A stretch of DNA of 63,671 bases from Prevotella sp. (lineage in GTDB: Bacteria; Bacteroidota; Bacteroidia; Bacteroidales; Bacteroidaceae). The first letter of the stretch is position 1; each line of letters opens with the position of its first letter. This document shows positions 8,850 through 15,146 of the stretch, one piece after another. The position numbers and the translations under genes were made by a program. Below the pieces are notes generated by a model that made no database searches, was not told the DNA's origin, and saw nothing but the letters and a program-made list of their open reading frames with translations. The stretch lies in assembly GCA_017619275.1 (NCBI GenBank), contig JAFZSR010000102.1, positions 1 through 63,671 on the forward strand. The letters are read 5' to 3'.

Positions 8850-9575
8850 ATGGCATTTACCACCACATATCTGCCCGAGACCGACTCCACCAACCGCTGG
8901 CTGCGAGACCACGGAGGCAAGGACGACCAGCTGGTGTGGACCGATTACCAAACCGCTGGGCGCGGCTGTGGCACGAACACCTGGGAGAGCGAGCGGGGCA
9001 AGAACCTGCTCTTCTCTGTGCTGCTGCATCCCAAAGGGGTGGCGGCCGCCAGCCAGTTCATCCTCTCGATGGCCAACGCCTTGGCATTGAGAGACACGCT
9101 CGCCGACTATGTGGACGGCATCAAGATAAAATGGCCCAACGACATCTACTGGCACGACAAGAAGATTGCTGGCACGCTCATCGAGACCACGTTGAGCGGC
9201 AGCAACATCAAGACGTGCATCATAGGCACGGGCCTGAACGTGAACCAGACGGCGTTCCACAGCGACGCCCCCAACCCTGTGTCGCTGTGCCAGATATTGG
9301 GGCACGAGGTCGACCGCCAGGAGGTGTTGCAGAAGATGATGCAACACCTTGCCAAATACATCGACTGGTTGAACTTCGGCGCCCAGATTCCCATCCGCAC
9401 CCTCTACCGCTTTTCGCTCTATCGCCGAGGCGAAACGCACCGTTATCGTTTCACCGACGGAAAGGAGGAAGAATGCCTACTGATGGACGTCGACGACGAC
9501 GGACATCTGGTGCTGCAACGTGCCAGTGGCGAGGTGAGCCACCTGGCCTTCAAGGAAGTATCATTCATCATTTAA
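8850..9575 (+). CDS. birA: Biotin--[acetyl-CoA-carboxylase] ligase
   Basis: A 241-residue monofunctional (class I) biotin protein ligase. It makes biotinyl-AMP and moves biotin to the lysine of a carrier protein. It starts MAFTTTYLPETDSTN, the usual ETDSTN opening, with no N-terminal DNA-binding domain, so it is not a repressor. The biotinyl-AMP loop reads GRGCGTNTW (37-45), a slight variant of GRGRxGRxW that lacks the usual second and third arginines. KWPNDIYW (94-101) and KKIAGTLIE are the ligase core, and a small SH3-like C-terminal domain ends at LAFKEVSFII. The start is fixed by the promoter at 8799-8829. pyrH follows after 24 bases. Confidence 0.9.
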   Translation: MAFTTTYLPETDSTNRWLRDHGGKDDQLVWTDYQTAGRGCGTNTWESERGKNLLFSVLLHPKGVAAASQFILSMANALALRDTLADYVDGIKIKWPNDIYWHDKKIAGTLIETTLSGSNIKTCIIGTGLNVNQTAFHSDAPNPVSLCQILGHEVDRQEVLQKMMQHLAKYIDWLNFGAQIPIRTLYRFSLYRRGETHRYRFTDGKEEECLLMDVDDDGHLVLQRASGEVSHLAFKEVSFII

Positions 9576-9599
9576 TATCATCACTTAACAAAAGAAACT

Positions 9600-10310
9600 A
9601 TGGCAAGATTCAAGAGAATTCTACTCAAACTGTCGGGCGAGAGCCTGCAGGGCAAGCAGGGTCACGGCATCGACCCTGAGCGGCTGGGCGACTATGCCCG
9701 CCAAATCAAGGAAGTGCACGACCTGGGCGTACAGATTGGCATCGTCATCGGCGGTGGCAACATATTCCGCGGCCTCAGTGGTGCCAAGAAGGGCTTCGAC
9801 CGCGTGAAGGGCGACCAGATGGGCATGTGCGCCACCGTCATCAACTCGCTGGCACTCAGCTCGGCCCTCGACGCCGTGGGTATGCCCAACAAGGTGCTCA
9901 CCGCCATCCGCATGGAGCCTATCGGCGAGTTCTACACCAAGTGGCGCGCCATCGAGGCCATGGAGCAGGGCAAGGTGTGCATCTTCAGCGCCGGCACCGG
10001 GCAGCCCTATTTCACCACCGACACGGGCAGCAGCCTGCGCGGCGTGGAGATAGAGGCCGACGTGATGCTGAAGGGCACTCGCGTGGACGGCGTCTACACC
10101 GCCGACCCCGAGAAAGACCCCACCGCCACCAAGTTCCACGACATCACCTACACCGAGGTGCTCAACCGCGGACTGAAGGTGATGGACCTCTCGGCCGTCT
10201 GCATGTGCCAGGACAACAACCTGCCCATCTATGTGTTCAACATGGACGTGGTGGGCAACCTGATGCGCGTGATGCAAGGCGAGGAAATAGGCACGCTGGT
10301 GCATCCCTGA
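9600..10310 (+). CDS. pyrH: UMP kinase
   Basis: A 236-residue bacterial UMP kinase of the amino-acid-kinase fold, forming UDP from UMP and ATP in pyrimidine synthesis; the family is hexameric and GTP-regulated. Visible motifs are KLSGESLQG (9-17), IGIVIGGGNIFRG (48-60), DQMGMCATVINSLAL (about 75-89), STGT-like FSAGTGQPYFTTDT (about 131-144, uridine and phosphate binding), and DGVYTADPEKDPTA (about 163-176). Length and all signature segments are normal. It lies 24 bases after the biotin ligase and 23 bases before the secreted protease gene, so the three could share one transcript ending at 12508-12563. Confidence 0.96.
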   Translation: MARFKRILLKLSGESLQGKQGHGIDPERLGDYARQIKEVHDLGVQIGIVIGGGNIFRGLSGAKKGFDRVKGDQMGMCATVINSLALSSALDAVGMPNKVLTAIRMEPIGEFYTKWRAIEAMEQGKVCIFSAGTGQPYFTTDTGSSLRGVEIEADVMLKGTRVDGVYTADPEKDPTATKFHDITYTEVLNRGLKVMDLSAVCMCQDNNLPIYVFNMDVVGNLMRVMQGEEIGTLVHP

Positions 10311-10333
10311 ACAACAATGAAAACAAGACCGTT

Positions 10334-12478
10334 ATGAAACGAATCCTTTCCCTCATGATGATGCTCGGCCTCTGCCTCTTGGTAATGGGCCAGAGCAAGA
10401 TGACCCCACAAGCCCAAATGAAGATAGAGCGGATGAGGTCATACATACAGAAACAAAAAGCCAACGGCCAGCAGGCCAAAGCCCCCAGCGCCTTGACCAA
10501 TGGGCAGGTGCGACTGGTGGTGGAGCTTTCGCCCGACGACATGGGCGGCACCTTTGCGCAGATGAAGGCCAGCGGAGCCACCGTGTGCGCCCGTCTGGGC
10601 CGTCAGGCCGTCGTCGACATCCCCCTCAACAGCCTCGAAGCCCTTCAGCGCATCGAGGGCGTGGTGCGCATTGACAAAGGCCACAGGGGCCACCGCAATT
10701 CCGATGTCACCCGCCAGGAGACGGGTGTGAACGAGCTGAACGGTCCCACCCTGCCCGCCACGGCCACCGCCTACACGGGCAGGGGCATCACCGTTTGCCT
10801 CATCGATGGCGGGTTCGACTTCCAACACCGCGCCTTCAAGGATGACGAGGGCAACACGCGCATCAAGTGCGTCTACTTGATGGGCGACGACGGTGGCAAC
10901 AAGTACACCGTCGACGACCCCGAGGCAGGCACCTACACCTTCCCTGGCTCCGTCTACGACACACCCGAACTCATCGCCACACTTACCACCGACGACACCA
11001 ATGACTATCACGGCACCCACACCACTGGCATCGCCGCCGGCAGCTTGTCGCCGCAGGGCTTTGGCGGCATGGCCCCCGAAGCCGACATCGTGCTCATCCC
11101 GTTGAAAGAAGTGCCAGTGGAAGGTCTCGACCCCGACGACATGGAAGGCTATATAGAACTGGCGCTGGCCTTTGCCGATGCCTACGCCCAGCAGAGCCAG
11201 CAGCCCATGGTGCTCAGTACCAGCATGAACAGCCACGATGGTCCGCACGACGGCACCAGCGCCATCTGCCAGGCCATCAGCGACTTGTCGGAGGATATGG
11301 TGCCCGTATTCTCGGCTGGCAACGAAGGCGGCTACCCCATTCACCTTTACTGTCATTTCACCGAGGCCAAACCATCCGTCAACACCATCCTCATGGGAAT
11401 CCTCGAGGATGAAACGGGCACCTACGAATATCTCAACCAATCGTCGGTGGCGGGCTACACCCGCACAGGCAGCGAGCTGAGCGTGAAGCTCACACTGAAA
11501 AGCATCAACCCTGTCATCGGACGTCTTACCACCGTCTGGTCGTCACAGGAATGCACGGCCACCCCTGGCTGCGAAGAAGTAATCCAGATGGTGAGCAGCG
11601 ACGACGATGCCACGCTGGCCCAATACTTCGAGGGCGAGGTGGGCGTGGCTGCCTTCGACAATGGCGACGGTCGCCTGGGCGTTAACGTCCTGGTCGATGG
11701 CGGCACGCAGAAGCTCTACCTCTTCCAGCTCACCATCAGTGGAGCCGACGGCACCGAGGTCGACCTGTGGGACGAGGTGGCGGGCTTTGCCGGCACACAG
11801 ATGCTCGGTCTGCCTGGACTCGTCGATGGCGACAACATCATGTCGGCCGGCGACTGGACCTGCTCCGACCGTGTCATCAGCGTGGGCGCCTATTGCGCCA
11901 ATGTCATTTGTCGCGATTACGATGGCGAGACCTACGACACGTCGATGGGTGACGAGGACGAGTCATACGTCCAGGACGACATTGCCTGGTTCTCCAGCTT
12001 CGGCACCTCGTTCAACGACATCTCGCAGCCCACCGTTTGCGCCCCTGGCGTCAACGTAGTGTCGTCTGTCAACCACTATTACCTTGGCGACGCCTCAGTG
12101 GCCGACGGCATGCAGTGGCAAGGCTACCCCTACAGTGCCGAGAGCGGCACGTCGATGGCATGTCCGGCAGTGGCCGGCATCGTGGCACTATGGCTGCAGG
12201 CCAATCCCACGATGACCTTCGACGAGGTGATGGACGTGATAAGCCAAACATCGCGCAACGACGACTTTACGGCCGAGTCGGCCGACCGCTGGGGCTTCGG
12301 AAAGATTGATGCCGCTGCTGGCATCAACTACATCCTCAACGTTGCCACCGACATCAAAGACCTTGACGCCACCACCGAGGGCTCACCGCTTGTCTACGAC
12401 CTGCAAGGCCGCCAGCTGAGCAAGATGCCAGCCCATGGCATCGTCATCACCAATGGGCATAAGGTGATTGTGAAGTAA
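10334..12478 (+). CDS. Secreted S8 (subtilisin-like) serine protease with C-terminal sorting tag
   Basis: A 714-residue secreted protease. The start at MKRILSLMMMLGLCLLVMGQ gives a signal peptide of about 20 residues. An inhibitor-like propeptide (about 30-115) precedes the catalytic domain. The triad is visible: Asp158 in CLIDGGFDF, His226 in YHGTHTTGIAAG, and Ser in SGTSMACPAVAGIVALW near residue 615. A ~200-residue insert with a beta-sandwich character separates His and Ser, as in many Bacteroidales subtilases. The last ~27 residues read VYDLQGRQLSK...GIVITNGHKVIVK, the same tag found on four other proteins here, probably a type IX secretion or surface-attachment signal (inference). It lacks the larger C-terminal module seen in three of those proteins and has no small downstream partner. 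Confidence 0.92.
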   Translation: MKRILSLMMMLGLCLLVMGQSKMTPQAQMKIERMRSYIQKQKANGQQAKAPSALTNGQVRLVVELSPDDMGGTFAQMKASGATVCARLGRQAVVDIPLNSLEALQRIEGVVRIDKGHRGHRNSDVTRQETGVNELNGPTLPATATAYTGRGITVCLIDGGFDFQHRAFKDDEGNTRIKCVYLMGDDGGNKYTVDDPEAGTYTFPGSVYDTPELIATLTTDDTNDYHGTHTTGIAAGSLSPQGFGGMAPEADIVLIPLKEVPVEGLDPDDMEGYIELALAFADAYAQQSQQPMVLSTSMNSHDGPHDGTSAICQAISDLSEDMVPVFSAGNEGGYPIHLYCHFTEAKPSVNTILMGILEDETGTYEYLNQSSVAGYTRTGSELSVKLTLKSINPVIGRLTTVWSSQECTATPGCEEVIQMVSSDDDATLAQYFEGEVGVAAFDNGDGRLGVNVLVDGGTQKLYLFQLTISGADGTEVDLWDEVAGFAGTQMLGLPGLVDGDNIMSAGDWTCSDRVISVGAYCANVICRDYDGETYDTSMGDEDESYVQDDIAWFSSFGTSFNDISQPTVCAPGVNVVSSVNHYYLGDASVADGMQWQGYPYSAESGTSMACPAVAGIVALWLQANPTMTFDEVMDVISQTSRNDDFTAESADRWGFGKIDAAAGINYILNVATDIKDLDATTEGSPLVYDLQGRQLSKMPAHGIVITNGHKVIVK

Positions 12479-12507
12479 TACCAGAGAAGCGAAACAATTA
12501 GAGAATT

Positions 12508-12563
12508 GGCTGCGCACGATTCGTTCATAGATGCAAGTCTATGAAGGGTGCGCAGCCATTTTT
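12508..12563 (+). terminator. Rho-independent terminator after the S8 protease gene
   Basis: GGCTGCGCAC (12508-12517) pairs with GTGCGCAGCC (12548-12557), and TTCATAG/CTATGAA extends the stem inside. ATTTTT follows. The 589-base gap between the protease and mraZ holds this terminator, a 21-bp repeat array, a second terminator, a structured segment, the MraZ boxes and a promoter. Confidence 0.85.
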
Positions 12564-12573
12564 CAAATGATAC

Positions 12574-12651
12574 TAACGACTTCCGAAATTTCGGTAACGA
12601 CTTTTTGAAAAATGGTAACGAGTTTTTAAAAAATCTCGTACGAGATTTTTT
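12574..12651 (+). repeat. 21-bp tandem array with terminal palindrome (copy A)
   Basis: Three 21-base units start TAACGA(C/G) at 12574, 12595 and 12616. They run into a perfect 24-base palindrome (12628-12651) centred on TCTCGT/ACGAGA and flanked by six A and six T. Related copies lie at 22763-22825, 45499-45584 and, inverted, 63200-63273. Confidence 0.85.
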
Positions 12652-12665
12652 TCCGCTCCGCTATA

Positions 12666-12689
12666 GCCCTTTTTTAGGGCCTTTTTTTT
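12666..12689 (+). terminator. Second rho-independent terminator
   Basis: GCCCT (12666-12670), a five-T loop and AGGGC (12676-12680) are followed by C and eight T. It backs up the terminator at 12508 or ends a transcript crossing repeat copy A. Confidence 0.6.
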
Positions 12690-12807
12690 GGACGGAGCAA
12701 CCCGTCGATACTCCTGAAACATCCCTTTTTCAGCGTTGACAACGACAATGCAACCCTTAACGGCTTTTTCTGGCATTCAATAATGGTTAAGAACGCTGCG
12801 TTAGGGC

Positions 12808-12895
12808 GATAGCCAATGGTTGGGTGAGCCGCATATTTGCGGCTGCGCATGATTTCCAAACTGGTGGAACTTGAATTTATGCGCCAACGGCTATC
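12808..12895. other. Structured segment, possible non-coding RNA or mobile palindrome
   Basis: GATAGCC plus GTTGG (12808-12814, 12819-12823) pair with CCAAC plus GGCTATC (12884-12895). Inside are two hairpins, AGCCGCA/TGCGGCT (12827-12833 with 12838-12844) and TTCCA/TGGAA (12854-12858 with 12865-12869). There is no coding signal. It lies about 100 bases before the MraZ boxes. The strand and any expression are unknown. Confidence 0.35.
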
Positions 12896-12993
12896 TCATG
12901 GCCTAAAAAAAATGCACAGTTTTTGACTTGTGTGCCAAATTTGGGGGACAAAAAGCCTTCAAAATAAAAAAAACAAATAATTTGAAAAAAAAT

Positions 12994-13018
12994 TGGGGAA
13001 TTGTGGGGGATTGTGGGA
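12994..13018 (+). promoter_or_regulatory. MraZ operator (three TGGGN boxes)
   Basis: TGGGG at 12994-12998, TGGGG at 13004-13008 and TGGGA at 13014-13018 are spaced exactly 10 bases apart with 5-base gaps. This is the arrangement reported for the E. coli MraZ binding site upstream of mraZ. The boxes cover the expected -33 region of the promoter, consistent with autorepression of the whole division cluster. Confidence 0.8.
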
Positions 13019-13027
13019 GAAATTATA

Positions 13028-13035
13028 TAACTTTG
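13028..13035 (+). promoter_or_regulatory. Candidate -7 element of the mraZ/dcw promoter
   Basis: TAACTTTG matches TAnnTTTG and lies 32 bases before the mraZ ATG. The expected -33 position falls inside the second TGGGN box and has no TTTG, so the promoter may be intrinsically weak or depend on a factor. Confidence 0.6.
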
Positions 13036-13067
13036 CAGCGAAGTTAAATTCCTGACCATAATTGCGC

Positions 13068-13520
13068 ATGAGATTTCTGGGCAACATCGAAGCCAAGATC
13101 GACTCGAAGGGCCGCGTGTTCCTTCCCGCCACCTTCCGCAAGGTGCTCCAAGCATCGGGCGAGGAGATGCTGGTGATGCGCAAGGACATTCATCAGGACT
13201 GCTTGGTGCTCTTCCCGAAAACCGTGTGGGACGCCCGCGTGGACGCCCTGATGGAGCACGTGAACGAGTGGGACGACGAAGGCATGATGGTAGTGCGCCA
13301 GTATATGAAGGAGGCCGAAGAGCTGACCATCGACGGCAACGGCCGCATACTCATCCCCCGCCGCTATCTGGACATGGTGCAGGTGGAACAGACGGTGCGC
13401 CTCATCGGCATTAACAACACCATCGAGATATGGGCAGTCGAGAAAGCCGAGAAGCCCTTCCTCTCGCAGGCGGAATTCTCGGCCAAGCTGAAGGCACTAA
13501 TGACTGCCTCGCAACAATAA
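13068..13520 (+). CDS. mraZ: Transcriptional regulator MraZ
   Basis: A 150-residue AbrB-fold DNA-binding protein and first gene of the division and cell-wall cluster. The start MRFLGNIEAKIDSKGRVFLPATFRK is the canonical opening; an upstream TTG would only add two residues. Two tandem SpoVT/AbrB-like halves are visible: DSKGRVFLPA near residue 12 and DGNGRILIPRRYL near residue 88. In E. coli MraZ represses its own operon by binding TGGGN repeats, and three such boxes lie at 12994-13018. The acidic middle (EHVNEWDDEGMMV) separates the halves. rsmH follows after 18 bases. Confidence 0.95.
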   Translation: MRFLGNIEAKIDSKGRVFLPATFRKVLQASGEEMLVMRKDIHQDCLVLFPKTVWDARVDALMEHVNEWDDEGMMVVRQYMKEAEELTIDGNGRILIPRRYLDMVQVEQTVRLIGINNTIEIWAVEKAEKPFLSQAEFSAKLKALMTASQQ

Positions 13521-13538
13521 TCCCTGGCACAAAGAAAA

Positions 13539-14468
13539 ATGGGTTTCTGCACAGCCGCCACATATCACGTCCCTGTCCTGTTGAAGGAGAGCGTCGACGG
13601 GCTGGACATCCAGCCCGATGGCGTTTATATAGACGTTACCTTCGGCGGTGGCGGACATTCGCGCGAGATCCTGCGCCGACTGGGCCCTGAGGGGCGCCTC
13701 TACGCCTTCGACCAGGACGAGGATGCCGAACGGAACATCGTCGACGACGAGCGACTGGTGTTCGTGCGCAGCAACTTCCGCTACGTGAAGCAGTGGATGC
13801 GCTATCACGGCGAAGAGCACATCGACGGTCTGCTGGCCGACCTGGGCGTGTCGTCGCACCACTTCGATGAGGCCAGCCGCGGCTTTTCGTTGCGTTCCGA
13901 TGCACCGCTCGACATGCGCATGAACCAGCGGGCCACGCTCACCGCCGCCGACGTGGTGAACAACTACAGCCAGGAGCAGCTGGCCAGCATCATGCACCTC
14001 TATGGTGAGCTGAAGAACGCACGACAGGTGGCGGCCGCACTGGTGAGCCACCGCCAGCAGCAGCCCATCGCCACCACCGGCCAACTGCTGCAGGCCACCG
14101 AGCGGCTCTTTGCTCGCGAGCGGGAGAAGAAGGAGGCTGCCAAGATGTTTCAGGCGTTGCGCATAGAGGTGAACCACGAAATGGAAGCCCTACAGCAGAT
14201 GCTGGGCAGCGCTTGCCAGCTGCTGAAGCCCGGCGGACGGCTGAGCATCATCACCTACCACTCGCTGGAAGACCGAATGGTGAAGAACATCATGCGCACG
14301 GGCAATGTGGAGGGACGCGCCGAGAAGGATTTCTTCGGCCATATCAACGCTCCGATGCAGCCAGTGACCAACAAGCCCATCGTGCCATCGGCCGAAGAGC
14401 AGGAACAGAACCCCCGCAGTCGCAGCGCCAAGCTGAGAATAGGGGTGCGTCTTAGCCCCCTAAGTTAG
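13539..14468 (+). CDS. rsmH: 16S rRNA (cytosine(1402)-N(4))-methyltransferase
   Basis: A 309-residue SAM-dependent methyltransferase (MraW/RsmH) acting on C1402 of 16S rRNA. Motifs: YHVPVLLKESVDGL near the start, the SAM loop DVTFGGGGHSREIL (about 28-41), DGLLADLGVSSHHFDEASRGFS (about 96-117), and the C-terminal ITYHSLEDRMVKN and SRSAKLRIGVR. The normal family end is close to LRIGVR; here five more residues (LSPLS) and the stop are encoded inside the left arm of an inverted-repeat element (14451-14582), so the element has replaced the original stop codon region. Confidence 0.96.
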   Translation: MGFCTAATYHVPVLLKESVDGLDIQPDGVYIDVTFGGGGHSREILRRLGPEGRLYAFDQDEDAERNIVDDERLVFVRSNFRYVKQWMRYHGEEHIDGLLADLGVSSHHFDEASRGFSLRSDAPLDMRMNQRATLTAADVVNNYSQEQLASIMHLYGELKNARQVAAALVSHRQQQPIATTGQLLQATERLFAREREKKEAAKMFQALRIEVNHEMEALQQMLGSACQLLKPGGRLSIITYHSLEDRMVKNIMRTGNVEGRAEKDFFGHINAPMQPVTNKPIVPSAEEQEQNPRSRSAKLRIGVRLSPLS

Positions 14469-14582
14469 GGGGTTGGGGGTCTGAACAAACTCATAAAGAA
14501 AAAAAATAGCGCTAACAATAAAAACGAGGGAAAGAACATAAGGTTGTTCAGACCCCCATCCCCCTAACTTAGGGGGCTTAAG
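14451..14582. repeat. Inverted-repeat element between rsmH and ftsL
   Basis: A left arm at 14451-14488 and a right arm at 14544-14582 are near-perfect complements over about 38 bases. Each contains a smaller CCCCCTAA/TTAGGGGG palindrome. The ~55 bases between the arms are AT-rich and non-coding. The left arm supplies the rsmH stop, and the right arm ends 3 bases before the ftsL ATG. A shortened relative lies at the end of murE (18792-18823). Confidence 0.85.
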
Positions 14583-14585
14583 AAT

Positions 14586-15077
14586 ATGAACGACGACATA
14601 GAAATGACGATTGAGGTGGCCGGCGAAGAGCCAAAGGCAGAACCCACCAACGACGCCACGGAGAAGAAGCCAAAGAAAGAACCGAAAGCCGAGGCCGACA
14701 AAGAACTGACCACGCTGGAGAAAATCAAGCGGCAGGCCAGCGAAGACGACGCCACCACCACGGGCACCAAGCGCTTTCGCGACATCCTGGGCGGCGAGTA
14801 TCTGTGGGCACTGGTGCAACACCACCTGTGGCTCATCATGCTCATCGTGTTGCTCACCACGTCGTACGTCGCCGTTCGCTATCAATGTCAACAGGACGCC
14901 CTCGACATCAGCAAGCTCGAAAGCGACCTCGTAGATGCAAAGTTCCAGGCCCTGAGCAGTTCGAGCAACCTCACACGCATGTGCCGACAAAGCAACGTGC
15001 TGAACATGCTGAAGGAGAACAACGACTCCACGCTGCACATCAGTCAGCGACCGCCCTACATCATTGAGGTTCCTTGA
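14586..15077 (+). CDS. ftsL: FtsL-like bitopic division protein
   Basis: A 163-residue membrane protein placed by position and layout rather than strong sequence motifs. The first ~80 residues are cytoplasmic and highly charged (many E and K, PKKEPKAEADKE). One transmembrane helix lies at about 81-100 (LWLIMLIVLLTTSYVAVRY). A periplasmic helix rich in heptad-like hydrophobics follows (LDISKLESDLVDAKFQALS), then RPPYIIEVP. Single-span, short coiled-coil proteins in this slot between rsmH and ftsI are FtsL, which forms the FtsQLB scaffold. The stop TGA (15075-15077) lies in the first unit of a 7-bp tandem array. Confidence 0.8.
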   Translation: MNDDIEMTIEVAGEEPKAEPTNDATEKKPKKEPKAEADKELTTLEKIKRQASEDDATTTGTKRFRDILGGEYLWALVQHHLWLIMLIVLLTTSYVAVRYQCQQDALDISKLESDLVDAKFQALSSSSNLTRMCRQSNVLNMLKENNDSTLHISQRPPYIIEVP

Positions 15078-15117
15078 GAGGTGAGAGGTGAGAGGTGAGA
15101 AGTGAGAGGTGAGAAAT
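15076..15117 (+). repeat. 7-bp tandem array (GAGAGGT) between ftsL and ftsI
   Basis: Six 7-base units start at 15076, 15083, 15090, 15097, 15104 and 15111: GAGAGGT three times, GAGAAGT, GAGAGGT, GAGAAAT. The ftsL stop overlaps the first unit. A lone related AGAGGTGAG carries the GTG proposed as the ftsI start. Confidence 0.9.
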
Positions 15118-15146
15118 CAAGAATCCGCTAAATCGAAATATAAGAG

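Noticed and set aside
12573-12776. Small open frames across the 21-bp arrays (also at 45337-45594 and 63144-63386)
   Set aside because: They exist because the repeat units lack stops in some frames. Their products are Phe/Lys-rich repeats with no conserved neighbours.
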